Source of the DNA: a bacterium
Lineage (GTDB): Bacteria > Chloroflexota > Dormibacteria > Aeolococcales > Bog-877
Length of the DNA: 39,055 nucleotides
Assembly: GCA_021801645.1 (NCBI GenBank)
Contig: JAJYXT010000070.1
Span: 1-39,055, forward strand
Direction of reading: 5' to 3'
The notes beneath the pieces are model-generated. The model was not told the origin of the DNA. It ran no database searches and saw nothing but the letters and a program-made list of their open reading frames with translations. The translations under genes and the position numbers were made by a program. Below are positions 7,364 to 15,541 of the stretch, in pieces (the first letter of the stretch is position 1; every line of letters starts with the position of its first letter).

Positions 7364-8272
7364 GTGCTAGAGCTTCCGGTCGATTTCGAGGCACCCAGCT
7401 CACCGGCCGAGGACGAGCCGGAGCAGCCGCGGGGACTTGCCGCCGCGCTCAGGGTGTTTGCTGCCAATCGCTTGGCCGTTGCCGGGCTGGTGGTCATCGC
7501 CGCGTTCCTGCTCTTCTGCTTCGTGGGTCCGTTGCTCTACCGCACCAATCAGGTCGCCACCAACATCGCGCAGGCCAACCTGCCACCCGGCCCCGGGCAT
7601 CTGCTGGGGACCGACTCCGTGGGGTACGACGTCCTCGGCCGGCTCATGGCCGGTGGTCGCATCACCCTGGTGGTGGCCATCCTGGTAGCGGTGCTGGCCG
7701 TCACCGTGGGGCTGATCTGGGGAGCGACCGCCGCCTACGTCGGCGGGGTCGTCGACGACGTGATGATGCGGGTGGTGGACGCCTGGCTGGCCATTCCCAG
7801 CCTTTTCCTGCTCATCTTCTTGGACGCCCTGTTGAGACCGTCGGTGCTGGTCCTAGTCGCCGTGATCTCCGCCCTGGCCTGGATGGCTCCGGCGAGGCTG
7901 GTGCGCGCCGAGGTGCTGTCCCTTAAGACCCTGCCCTACGTGGAGGCGGCGCGAGGTGCCGGAGCCACTGGTGCGGGGGTGCTCTGGCGCCATCTGCTTC
8001 CCAACGTGGTGGGCACCATTGTGGTCAACGCCACCTTCCAGGTCGCCGACGCCGTGCTCACCGTTGCGGCGCTCAGCTTCCTGGGCCTCGGCATCCCGCC
8101 CCCCGCGGCCAACTGGGGCAGCATGCTGTCCAACGGGGTCGACTACGTGTTCGCCGGCTACTGGTGGCAAATCTGGCCGGCCGGGGTGGCCATAGTCCTG
8201 GTGGTGGTGGCCTTCAACTTCGTGGGCGACGGGCTGCGCGACGCGGTGGATGTGCGCTTGAGGCGGAGGTGA
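7364..8272 (+). CDS. ABC transporter permease, DppC/OppC type
   Basis: A 302-residue partner permease. The cytoplasmic N-terminal tail is acidic and Pro-rich (about 25 residues), followed by the OppC_N-type helix beginning near FAANRLAVAGL, then the LLGTDSVGYDVLGRLMAGGR segment diagnostic of DppC proteins, and five more helices. The ATPase docking loop reads PYVEAARGAGATGAGVLWRH followed by LLPNVVGTIVV. The GTG start at 7364 is the first in frame; no strong ribosome binding site is seen. It is separated from the SDR gene by 179 bases. The matching DppD/DppF ATPases must be encoded elsewhere or supplied by a shared ATPase. Confidence 0.9.
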   Translation: MLELPVDFEAPSSPAEDEPEQPRGLAAALRVFAANRLAVAGLVVIAAFLLFCFVGPLLYRTNQVATNIAQANLPPGPGHLLGTDSVGYDVLGRLMAGGRITLVVAILVAVLAVTVGLIWGATAAYVGGVVDDVMMRVVDAWLAIPSLFLLIFLDALLRPSVLVLVAVISALAWMAPARLVRAEVLSLKTLPYVEAARGAGATGAGVLWRHLLPNVVGTIVVNATFQVADAVLTVAALSFLGLGIPPPAANWGSMLSNGVDYVFAGYWWQIWPAGVAIVLVVVAFNFVGDGLRDAVDVRLRRR

Positions 8273-8451
8273 GGCGCCGAACGCCAGTCCCCGGGGAGCT
8301 GTAGCGATCGGACAGCGGTGACTTCGCCCCCTTGCCGGCGGCGGGCTCCGGAGTTCCGGCGGCCGCCGAGGAGCCCCGCAGGGCCGGGGGAGGAGCGGCG
8401 CCGGCTGGGGCATCGGAAGGCGGAGGCCGAGTTCAGAACGAGGAGCATCGA

Positions 8452-9231
8452 ATGGATCTGGGACTCAATGGACGGCGGGCGGTGATCACCGGCGGCTCGC
8501 GGGGCATCGGGCTGTCCATAGCCCTTCAGCTGGCCGCCGAGGGCTGCGAGGTCGCGCTCTGCGCTCGGGACCAGGACGGGCTTGAGGCGGCGCTGGCCCG
8601 GGTGCGCGAGCTCGGCGTCAAGGCCCACGGCTCCGCAGCCGACGTCACGGACGCGGAGGCGTTGGCGGGCTTCGTCGAGGAATCGGCAGCCGTCCTGGGC
8701 GGGATAGATTTCCTGGTCGCCAATTGTGGCGGCTCGTCTGGTGGCGGCCTGGGGGAGGCGACCGGGGAGGACTGGGCCCACACCTACGCGCTGAACGTCA
8801 CCCACGCCGCCCTGCTCCTGCGCGCCGCGCGGCCCCACCTCAGGCCGCGCAGTGGCGCCGCCGCGGTATTCGTGTCCTCGATCTCGGGGTGGAAGCCAGC
8901 TCCCCGGGCCCAGTACGGCAGCAGCAAGGCGGCCCTCATCTATCTGGCCTCGGCCCTGGCACGCGAGCTCGCCGAGGATCAGATCCGGGTCAACGCCGTC
9001 AGCCCCGGGTCCATCTGGTTCCCCGGAGGGGGCTGGGACAACTACCGGAAGACCAACCCTGCGGGCTACAACGAGTTCGTGAGGCGCGACCTTCCCTGGG
9101 GGCGGTTGGGGTCGCCTGAGGAGGTCGCCAGAGTGGTGGCGCTCCTGCTGAGTCCGGCCACCTCCTGGGTCAACGGTGCCAACGTGGCCGTGGACGGGGG
9201 CCAGGGACGGCCGAGCGCCGGGGGCTGGTAG
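8452..9231 (+). CDS. Short-chain dehydrogenase/reductase (SDR)
   Basis: A 259-residue NAD(P)-dependent oxidoreductase of the classical SDR family. It shows the cofactor motif TGGSRGIG (residues 13-20), ANCGG in place of the usual NNAG (90-94), N115, the Ser region VSSISG (141-146) and the catalytic YGSSK with Y155 and K159, plus the proline-glycine loop NAVSPGSI. The C-terminal EEVARVVALLLSPATSWVNG and VDGG are typical of FabG-like members. The ATG at 8452 has AGGAG six bases upstream; the frame is open to 8332 but is low complexity. The 179 bases before it hold only GC-rich short palindromes. The substrate is unknown; it may or may not be co-transcribed with the transporter. Confidence 0.88.
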   Translation: MDLGLNGRRAVITGGSRGIGLSIALQLAAEGCEVALCARDQDGLEAALARVRELGVKAHGSAADVTDAEALAGFVEESAAVLGGIDFLVANCGGSSGGGLGEATGEDWAHTYALNVTHAALLLRAARPHLRPRSGAAAVFVSSISGWKPAPRAQYGSSKAALIYLASALARELAEDQIRVNAVSPGSIWFPGGGWDNYRKTNPAGYNEFVRRDLPWGRLGSPEEVARVVALLLSPATSWVNGANVAVDGGQGRPSAGGW

Positions 9232-9322
9232 GGGAGCGGGGCGACCAAAAAGGCAGGCCACCCACCTCCAGCGGGACAGGCAAGGCCAGGCCGAGGGAGC
9301 ACCGCCGACCTGGAAAGGAAGA

Positions 9323-9350
9323 AAGGGGGCGGCCCGTGGGCCGCCCCCTT
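9323..9350. terminator. Bidirectional terminator between SDR gene and groEL
   Basis: Arms AAGGGGGCGGCC (9323-9334) and the exact complement (9339-9350) flank the loop CGTG, with A residues before and T/C residues after. It lies between two convergent genes, so it can end transcription from both sides. Confidence 0.8.
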
Positions 9351-9372
9351 CCCTTTCCCGTCCGAGACGGGA

Positions 9373-10980
9373 TCAGTACTCGGGCATCGGGGGCGCGGCG
9401 GCGCCCTTCTTCTCCGGGATGTCGGTCACCAGCGACTCGGTGGTCAGAAGCAGCCCGGCGATCGAGGCCGCGTTCTGGACCGCGGACCGGGTCACCTTGG
9501 TGGGGTCGATGATCCCCGCCTTGACCATGTCGACGTACTCGCCGGTGGCGGCGTTGAAACCGTGGCCTGCGGGCAGGCTGCGGACCTTCTCCACCACGAC
9601 CGAGCCCTCGGCACCGGCGTTGTTGGCGATCTGCCGGGTGGGCTCCTCGAGCGCCCGCAGCACGATGGTCACCCCGGTCTGCTGGTCGCCCTCGAGCTTG
9701 AGGCCGGTCAGCGCCTTCTGACCCAGGAGGAGGGCGGTACCACCGCCGGGGACGATCCCTTCCTCGACCGCGGCCCGGGTGGCGGAGACGGCGTCCTCCA
9801 TCCGGTGCTTGCGCTCCTTGAGCTCGGTCTCGGTGGCGGCACCGACCTTGATCACGGCCACGCCGCCGGCCAGCTTGGCAAGCCGCTCCTGGAGCTTCTC
9901 CTTATCCCAGTCCGAGGTCGACTTCTCGATCTCAGCCTTGATCTGCTCGATCCGCCCCTTGATGGCGTCGGAGCTGCCGGCGCCCTCGACGATCGTGGTG
10001 TCGTCCTTGGTCACCTTGACCATGCGGGCCTTGCCCAGCTGACCCAGCTGGACGCTCTCGAGCTTGAGGCCCAGCTCCTCGCTGATCACCGTCCCCCCGG
10101 TGAGGATGGCGATGTCCTGGAGCATGGCCTTGCGGCGGTCGCCGAAGCCCGGCGCCTTGACCGCCACCGCGGTGAAGATCCCCCGGATCTTGTTCACGAT
10201 CAGAGTGGCCAGCGCCTCGCCGTCCACGTCCTCGGCCACCACCACCAGCGGCTTGCCGCTCTGGTGGATCTTCTCCACCACAGGGAGCAGGTCGGCGATC
10301 GCCGAGACCTTCCGGTCGGTGACCAGGATGTAGGGCTCCTCGAGGACCGCCTCCATGGACTGGGTGTTGGTCACCATGTAGGGGCTGATGTAGCCCTTGT
10401 CGAACTGCATCCCCTCGACGAGGTCGAGCTCGGTCTCAATCCCCTTGGACTCCTCGACAGTGATCACGCCGTCCTTGCCGACCTTCTCCATGGCCTCGGC
10501 CACGGTCTCCCCGATCTGGGGGTCGGCGGCGGAGATGGACGCCACCTGGGCGATCTTCTCCCGCTCGCTGATGGACACGGAGTGCTTCTTGATCTCCTCG
10601 ACGACCACGTCGACAGCCTTCTGGATGCCGGCCTTGACCTGCACCGGGTTGGCGCCGGAGGCGACGTGGCGGAGCCCCTCGTTGATCATCGCCGCGGCCA
10701 GGACGGTGGCGGTGGTGGTGCCATCACCGGCGATGTCGTTGGTCTTGCTGGCGACCTCCTTGACCAGCTGGGCCCCCATGTTCTCGAAGGGGTCCTCCAG
10801 CTCGATCTCCTTGGCGATGGTCACCCCGTCGTTGGTGATGGTCGGGCTGCCGAACTTCTTGTCCAGCACCACGTTGCGGCCCTTGGGCCCGATGGTGATG
10901 CGGACGGCGTCCGCCACCTTGTCGGCCCCCCGCTTGAGCGCGGCCCGGGCCTCCGTGTCGAACAGCAACTGCTTGGGCAT
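9373..10980 (-). CDS. groEL: 60-kDa chaperonin GroEL
   Basis: A 535-residue chaperonin subunit that forms the double-ring folding chamber. The whole sequence is recognisable: [20 protein letters not shown] near the start, [11 protein letters not shown] for nucleotide hydrolysis, the apical domain, and [13 protein letters not shown] near residue 410. The C terminus ends PPMPEY instead of the GGM repeat of proteobacterial GroEL. The ATG at 10980 has GGAGGAGA upstream and starts MPKQLLFD. No groES is adjacent, so this is a separate, probably heat-regulated copy or one whose groES lies elsewhere. A CIRCE operator precedes it. The opposite strand holds a long spurious open frame caused by codon bias. 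Confidence 0.97.
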   Translation of the reverse strand: MPKQLLFDTEARAALKRGADKVADAVRITIGPKGRNVVLDKKFGSPTITNDGVTIAKEIELEDPFENMGAQLVKEVASKTNDIAGDGTTTATVLAAAMINEGLRHVASGANPVQVKAGIQKAVDVVVEEIKKHSVSISEREKIAQVASISAADPQIGETVAEAMEKVGKDGVITVEESKGIETELDLVEGMQFDKGYISPYMVTNTQSMEAVLEEPYILVTDRKVSAIADLLPVVEKIHQSGKPLVVVAEDVDGEALATLIVNKIRGIFTAVAVKAPGFGDRRKAMLQDIAILTGGTVISEELGLKLESVQLGQLGKARMVKVTKDDTTIVEGAGSSDAIKGRIEQIKAEIEKSTSDWDKEKLQERLAKLAGGVAVIKVGAATETELKERKHRMEDAVSATRAAVEEGIVPGGGTALLLGQKALTGLKLEGDQQTGVTIVLRALEEPTRQIANNAGAEGSVVVEKVRSLPAGHGFNAATGEYVDMVKAGIIDPTKVTRSAVQNAASIAGLLLTTESLVTDIPEKKGAAAPPMPEY

Positions 10981-11037
10981 ACTTCTGATCTCCTCCTCGG
11001 TTCCCACAAGAGCGATCGGATTGGCTCTCGGCCCATG

Positions 11038-11064
11038 TTAGCACTCTGGCCGGTCGAGTGCTAG
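11038..11064 (-). promoter_or_regulatory. CIRCE operator (HrcA binding site) upstream of groEL
   Basis: TTAGCACTC, nine bases and GAGTGCTAG match the CIRCE consensus TTAGCACTC-N9-GAGTGCTAA at all but the last position. It lies 58 bases before the groEL ATG on its strand, where HrcA repression of heat-shock genes is expected. The end of the element on the groEL strand contains TAACAT, a possible -10 box. It may also influence the divergent acetyltransferase gene that starts just beyond it. Confidence 0.92.
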
Positions 11065-11121
11065 CAGGTGGCTGTGGGGAGTGCCAGGCAGGGGCAGGCC
11101 CTCCCCGCCATCATTCTCACC

Positions 11122-11943
11122 ATGGATGGTCGGCTGGGGGTGGCGGGGCAGCTTCGCCGGCTGCTGGGCGCCGAGGAGCGCCAGCAGGTGGCCAGGTTCC
11201 TGCTGGCCCAGGGGTGGGCGGGGCTCCACCTGGGGGAGTCCCTGGTCCGCTGGGAGGAGTCCGCCTCGGGCCGGACGCCCCTCTGGGGGGCGTTCGGACC
11301 CTCGGGGGAGCTCACCGCGGTGGCGTTCACACCCCTGGGCAGGTTCCATCTGCTGGCGCCGCTGCAGACAGACCGGGAGGCAGGGCACGATCTGCTGCGG
11401 CGCCTCCTCCCCGAGCTGGAGCGGGTCTCAGCCCTTGAGGACCACCTTGTCGACCGAGAGCTGGCGGGCTTCGACCGGAGCATCCGGGAGATCACGGTGG
11501 CGGCCAGCCTGCTGGTACCCGCCCGCCCCCTGCCCCAGACGCGGCGGGCCCGCCTCCGGGACGCCGCCATCCTGCACCGCATCTACCAGAACGTCAGCTG
11601 GATGCGCCTGGACAGCGCCGCGGACTGGCGAGACCGGCTCCGTCGCGAGCCCACCTGGGTGGTGGAGGAGGATGGCCGGGTGGTCGCGGCGGCGAGATGG
11701 ACCAAGCGCTACGGGCAGGTGGTCGAGGTGGGTGGGGTGGCCACCGACCCGGAGCGGCGCCGCCGGGGCGCCGCCACCTCCGCGGTCCTGGCGGCCACGG
11801 CTCCGGCGCTCTCCGCCGGCCTCACCCCGGTGCTGTGCTTTCAGGATCCCGCCCTGGCCCCCCTCTACCTCAACCTGGGTTACGAGCGAGTGGGGAGGGA
11901 GCTTGCGTTCCGCCGGCTCCCCCCGCCGGTTCCCGGCCTATGA
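11122..11943 (+). CDS. GNAT-family N-acetyltransferase with N-terminal extension
   Basis: A 273-residue protein (291 if the in-frame GTG at 11068 is used). The C-terminal half is a GNAT fold: EPTWVVEEDGRVVAAARW, then EVGGVATDPERRRRGAAT, the acetyl-CoA pyrophosphate loop of the R/Q-x-x-G-x-G/A type, and the late strand PLYLNLGYERVG. The N-terminal 140 residues resemble the extra domain of actinobacterial two-domain acetyltransferases (DUF4081-like, from memory) and contain a conserved-looking LGAFGP-like core. Neither start has a ribosome binding site; I prefer the ATG because the first 18 codons after the GTG look non-coding. The target substrate is unknown. It diverges from groEL across the CIRCE element. 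Confidence 0.75.
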   Translation: MDGRLGVAGQLRRLLGAEERQQVARFLLAQGWAGLHLGESLVRWEESASGRTPLWGAFGPSGELTAVAFTPLGRFHLLAPLQTDREAGHDLLRRLLPELERVSALEDHLVDRELAGFDRSIREITVAASLLVPARPLPQTRRARLRDAAILHRIYQNVSWMRLDSAADWRDRLRREPTWVVEEDGRVVAAARWTKRYGQVVEVGGVATDPERRRRGAATSAVLAATAPALSAGLTPVLCFQDPALAPLYLNLGYERVGRELAFRRLPPPVPGL

Positions 11944-11944
11944 T
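11939..11944 (+). promoter_or_regulatory. Candidate -10 box for a leaderless DUF2342 transcript
   Basis: TATGAT lies six bases before the ATG at 11951, so transcription would start at the A of the start codon. It overlaps the stop codon of the acetyltransferase gene. No -35 box is visible. Confidence 0.45.
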
Positions 11945-11950
11945 CGACAG

Positions 11951-13078
11951 ATGGCGGACCTGAAGTCGGCGTTGGCGTGGTCGGCGCTGGTGGCCGGAGC
12001 AGCGGTCGCCGCTGAGCGGGCCGCCAACCACTGGCGCCAGGGGAGCGGCGGAGGTGCGCTGGACTGGGATCTGGTGCGCCGCACCGCCTACTCCAGGGCG
12101 GGCGAGGACCGGCTCGACCTGATCCGGGAGGTGGGCGACACCTACCAGCCGCTGGTGCAGCAGCTGGTGCCCCTTTTGGCGCTGGCCTGCGGCACCGGAG
12201 CCCAGTCGGCGACCTTCGGGGCGGTCCGGGTGGTGGGTCGGCGGGGCTTCGTCGACCAGAACCTGGCCATGATGCAGCGGGTCATCGGGCCGCTGGAGCA
12301 GATGACGGGCGGCTTCCGGAGCAGCCCCATGCTCCGGCTGCCGACCAGCCTGTACCTGGGTACCCTGCTCGGCTATATCGGGCGGCGGGTCCTGGGCCAG
12401 TACGACCCGGTCCTCAGCTTCGGCGGGGAGGAGCCGGCGTCCCTCCCCTCCCCCGCGCTGCTCATGGTGGAGCCCAACGTGCGGGACTTCCAGGAGCGGG
12501 CGGGGCTGCCTCTGGACTCGCTCCGCCGCTGGTTGATGCTGCACGAGCTGACCCATGCCTGGCAGTTCGAGCTCCACCCCTGGCTCGCACCTCACCTCAC
12601 CTCACTGGTGGCCGAGCTGGCCCGCCTGCCCCGGACCCAGGGCCCCAAGGGTCTGGAGGAGCTGCTGCAGGCGGCCCGCCAGGTCCGGCCCCAGCTGGCG
12701 GCGGTGGGCCGCATCCAGGCGGTGATGGCCCTTTTGGAGGGCCACGCCAACTACATCATGCGCGAGGTGGGGCAGCGCCACCTGGCCGATTTCGAGACCC
12801 TTGATCAGGCCTTCCACCGCCGCCAGGAGCAGCCCACCACCCTAGAGCGGCTGCTGCTGATCATCTCCGGCGTGGCGCTCAAGCTGCAGCAGTACCAGCA
12901 GGGGGAGCGCTTCCTTCGCCAGATCCGCGAGGGCGGTGGGGAGGAGGCCCTGGCGAGGGTCTGGGCCGGCCCGGAGTCGCTGCCCAGCTGGGGGGAGGTG
13001 CGCCGGCCGGAGCGCTGGCTGGAGCGGATGGGCTATCAGCGTTCCTGGCCGGGCTGGCCCGCACCCCAGCCCGCCTGA
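11951..13078 (+). CDS. DUF2342 zinc-dependent metalloprotease-like protein
   Basis: A 375-residue protein of the DUF2342 family, known from F420-producing actinobacteria and relatives and described as a putative zincin associated with coenzyme F420 genes. The zinc motif HELTH is at residues 198-202 within LMLHELTHAWQFE, and a second conserved segment EGHANYIM follows about 65 residues later, where the family's third ligand is expected. The N terminus has a single hydrophobic stretch (LAWSALVAGAAVAA) that could be a membrane anchor or signal. The ATG at 11951 has no ribosome binding site but sits six bases after TATGAT, so it is probably leaderless. The long open frame extending back to 11081 is the shadow of the acetyltransferase. 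Proteolytic activity is unproven for the family. Confidence 0.85.
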   Translation: MADLKSALAWSALVAGAAVAAERAANHWRQGSGGGALDWDLVRRTAYSRAGEDRLDLIREVGDTYQPLVQQLVPLLALACGTGAQSATFGAVRVVGRRGFVDQNLAMMQRVIGPLEQMTGGFRSSPMLRLPTSLYLGTLLGYIGRRVLGQYDPVLSFGGEEPASLPSPALLMVEPNVRDFQERAGLPLDSLRRWLMLHELTHAWQFELHPWLAPHLTSLVAELARLPRTQGPKGLEELLQAARQVRPQLAAVGRIQAVMALLEGHANYIMREVGQRHLADFETLDQAFHRRQEQPTTLERLLLIISGVALKLQQYQQGERFLRQIREGGGEEALARVWAGPESLPSWGEVRRPERWLERMGYQRSWPGWPAPQPA

Positions 13079-13121
13079 GCCGAGTATTCGCCGTTCGGTG
13101 TCGCGGCGGCCGGATCTTGCG

Positions 13122-13127
13122 TACACT
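13122..13127 (+). promoter_or_regulatory. Candidate -10 box TACACT upstream of a leader peptide
   Basis: TACACT ends six bases before a GTG at 13134. The same spacing of -10 box to start codon is seen at 11951, 20936 and 30140. No -35 box is visible. Confidence 0.4.
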
Positions 13128-13133
13128 GCGCGG

Positions 13134-13196
13134 GTGAATCGCCTGCGGGCGGGGCGGGATTTCTCCGACCCGACCTTTGAGCCCTCACGGAGCTGA
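13134..13196 (+). CDS. Possible 20-residue leaderless leader peptide
   Basis: A short frame GTG...TGA encoding VNRLRAGRDFSDPTFEPSRS. Its start would coincide with the transcription start predicted from TACACT, and its stop lies four bases before the ATG at 13201. It may couple translation of the downstream gene or simply be a chance frame. There is no homology I recognise. Confidence 0.3.
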   Translation: MNRLRAGRDFSDPTFEPSRS

Positions 13197-13200
13197 TGCC

Positions 13201-14730
13201 ATGAAGATCGCCCTCCGGCTCCGCCTCCCCGGCGGCCCCGCCCTCCCCGGCGCCCTGCGCCGGCTCCTCGAACCAGCCCCCTCCCGGCAGCTGGCGCCGG
13301 TGCTGGTCCCGGCCGGAGCCCCCGGCCCTTGGCGCGTCCCCGATCAGCAGATCTTCCACCCGGTGTTCGGGCGCAAGCGCGACGAGAACCCGGCCCCCGG
13401 TCCTGACGAGGCTGGATCGGAAACCGCCGAGGCCGCTGACTCGGCCGACGCGATGGTCCCCGGGGCCGGCGAGCTCCCGCCCATCCCCTCCGCTCCGGAG
13501 CCGGGAGAGGGAGGGGACGAGGGGCTGGCCGCCGCCGAGACGGAGGAGGTTGCTGCTGAGGAGACCGGCTGGTCCTCCTATCAGCCCCCGGCGGAGCCGT
13601 CCCCGTTCTCCTTTGAGGCTGAGCCGGAGCGGCACGACCTGCCCGCCTGGACTCCCACCCCGCTCGGGGAGTCCGCCTTCCCCGCCTTCCCCGCGGAGCC
13701 CGAGGAGACCCCCGGTCCGTGGGGATCGTCCCAGGGCCCAGAGGTGGTCGCCTTCCCCGGCGGCGAGTACCAGGAGACGGCCGCGGAGGGCGTCTGGCCC
13801 GCCGCCGCCCAGGATCCCGTTTGGGGAGCGCAGGGAGCGGACGTGGAGTCCGCTCCCGAGGCCGAGATGCCGGAATCCCACTTCGCGGAGGAGGCGCCCG
13901 AGGGTGCTGCGATCGAGTCGGATGCTGAGGTGGTGACCGAATCCCCCGCTGAGCCGGCTCCGGACGAGGGGGCGGTCCCGGCCGAGGAGTACGCCATCGA
14001 GCCTGAGACCGCCACCTGGGTTGCCGAGGAGCCGCCGGTGCCCGCCTACCTCACATACCCAACCGAGGAGCCGGCGGCCCACGTCGGGGCGGTGGCGCTG
14101 GTGGAGGACGCGCGGGCCTTCCCTCTCCCTGAAGGTGAGATCCTCTTCCGCAACCTGCGGGCGGGGTTCACCGATCCGGCCCGCTTGCTGCGCCACCTGG
14201 CCGGCGAGGGACACACCGGGGTATTGCACGTGGCTGCCGCGGAGGGGCGCAACACCTACGTGGTTCTGGTGGACGGGTACGTGGTGGCGGTCGCCAGCGA
14301 CTCCCAGGGCCGGGTCACCACCACCAACCGGGTGGCCTTCCCCAACTTCCCCAACAGCCAGGACGTGCTCAACGTGATCACCTACCCCCGGGAGATCGCC
14401 CGGGGGCTGGGCCTGCTGCTCCACGCTCCGGTGCACTTCCGCGGGCTGGGGGCGATGTTCGTCAACCTGGACGGGCTGCGCAGCTACCTCAGCAAGCACT
14501 CGGCCTCCGGGGGGATGGTGGTGGCTTCCGACCAGGGCACCGGCGTCGCCCTCTTTGACGACGGCCGGCTGGTGGGCGCCTACACCGGCAACCAGGCCCC
14601 CGAGGGGGACCTCACCCCGCTGCGCGAGCTGATCAAGGACCTGGACGCCGAGATCGACGTGCGTATGGGTGGCCCCAAGGAGCTGGACCCGATCCCGCTG
14701 GACACCCTGCTGGCCGGCTACCCCCTGTGA
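13201..14730 (+). CDS. Acidic low-complexity protein with C-terminal tandem DUF4388-like repeats
   Basis: A 509-residue protein in three parts. Residues 1-60 are basic and Leu/Pro-rich (MKIALRLRLPGG, ending FGRKRDEN). Residues about 60-310 are a disordered stretch extremely rich in Glu, Pro and Ala with few hydrophobics. The C-terminal 200 residues are folded and contain two related units: LLRHLAGEGHTGVLHVAAA...VVLVDGYVVAVAS and LRSYLSKHSASGGMVVAS...VALFDDGRLVGAYTG. This helix-strand pattern with a closing VDGxxVA motif resembles DUF4388 (PatA-like) domains, by eye only. GGAG stands nine bases before the ATG. The stop overlaps the next gene (GTGA). Function unknown; a scaffold or regulatory role is possible. 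Confidence 0.7.
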   Translation: MKIALRLRLPGGPALPGALRRLLEPAPSRQLAPVLVPAGAPGPWRVPDQQIFHPVFGRKRDENPAPGPDEAGSETAEAADSADAMVPGAGELPPIPSAPEPGEGGDEGLAAAETEEVAAEETGWSSYQPPAEPSPFSFEAEPERHDLPAWTPTPLGESAFPAFPAEPEETPGPWGSSQGPEVVAFPGGEYQETAAEGVWPAAAQDPVWGAQGADVESAPEAEMPESHFAEEAPEGAAIESDAEVVTESPAEPAPDEGAVPAEEYAIEPETATWVAEEPPVPAYLTYPTEEPAAHVGAVALVEDARAFPLPEGEILFRNLRAGFTDPARLLRHLAGEGHTGVLHVAAAEGRNTYVVLVDGYVVAVASDSQGRVTTTNRVAFPNFPNSQDVLNVITYPREIARGLGLLLHAPVHFRGLGAMFVNLDGLRSYLSKHSASGGMVVASDQGTGVALFDDGRLVGAYTGNQAPEGDLTPLRELIKDLDAEIDVRMGGPKELDPIPLDTLLAGYPL

Positions 14731-15518
14731 CCCCGGGGCCGGACCCCGAGCCGGCCGACAGCCGCTCCCAGTTCGCGCGGGTCGCCCAGGCCTACCGCAC
14801 CAGCACCACGCACGCCGACCCGATCTCACTGGCCCGCTTCCTGGAGCTGGCCGAGCTCCGGCCCAACCATCGAGTCCTGGACGTGGCCACCGGGGCGGGC
14901 CACGTGGCCCTGGCGGCCGCCCCCCAGGTTCGTGAGGTCGTGGCGCTTGACCTCACGCCGGAGATGCTGGAGCAGGCCCGCACCCAGGCGGCCGAGCGCG
15001 AGATCCGCAACGTGGAGTTCGTGCTGGGGGACGCCGAGCAGCTGGAGTTCCCCTCCTCCTCCTTTGACCGGGTCCTGGTGCGCTCCGCCCCCCACCACTT
15101 CCGGCACCTGATCCCCGCCCTGGCCGAGTTCCACCGGGTGCTGGTGCCCGGGGGGGCGCTGGCGGTGAGCGACTGCTCGCCACCTCCGGTGGTGCGGGAC
15201 TGGCTGGAGGTGGTGGAGGTCGGTCGCGACCGGTCCCACGTCCGCAGCCGGGAGCTGGAGGAGTGGCGGGCGCTGCTGCAGGCGCTGGGATTCACCGTGG
15301 AGCTGGCCGAGCGGATCGAGCAGGAGAACGACGTCCTGGCCTGGTTCGAGCGGGCCGGGGTGGACGACCCAACGCGCCGTCGGCTTCTCGACTACTACGA
15401 GACCGCCCCCCAGGCGGTGCGGGACCAGCTCAGCCCCCAGTGGCGGGAGGGGCGTTTCTACCACCGCTACTGGCAGGGGTTGCTGCGGGCACGCAAGCCG
15501 CTGGAGCCGGTCTACTGA
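14727..15518 (+). CDS. Class I SAM-dependent methyltransferase, UbiE-like
   Basis: A 263-residue methyltransferase. Motif I is VLDVATGAGHVALAAA (about 49-64), followed by VVALDLTPEMLEQAR for the ribose-binding Asp, LGDAEQLEFPSSSFDRVLVR and the post-II strand HRVLVPGGALAVSDCS. The C-terminal third (residues 170-263) is helical and includes WREGRFYHRYWQGLLRARKP. The GTG start overlaps the preceding stop by four bases, so expression is coupled to the acidic repeat protein. The methyl acceptor is not evident: the fold resembles UbiE and ArsM-like enzymes but no arsenic-binding Cys set is present. Confidence 0.88.
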   Translation: MTPGPDPEPADSRSQFARVAQAYRTSTTHADPISLARFLELAELRPNHRVLDVATGAGHVALAAAPQVREVVALDLTPEMLEQARTQAAEREIRNVEFVLGDAEQLEFPSSSFDRVLVRSAPHHFRHLIPALAEFHRVLVPGGALAVSDCSPPPVVRDWLEVVEVGRDRSHVRSRELEEWRALLQALGFTVELAERIEQENDVLAWFERAGVDDPTRRRLLDYYETAPQAVRDQLSPQWREGRFYHRYWQGLLRARKPLEPVY

Positions 15519-15541
15519 CAGTCGGTTAGGCTTCCTCATAG

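Noticed and set aside
9562-11064. 500-residue open frame on the plus strand opposite groEL
   Set aside because: It mirrors groEL codons in a GC-rich genome, is Leu/Asp/His repetitive and has no ribosome binding site; groEL on the other strand is certain.
11081-11950. Upstream extension of the DUF2342 frame to 11081
   Set aside because: The translation is Trp/Arg/Ser-rich shadow of the acetyltransferase; the family sequence begins at the ATG at 11951.
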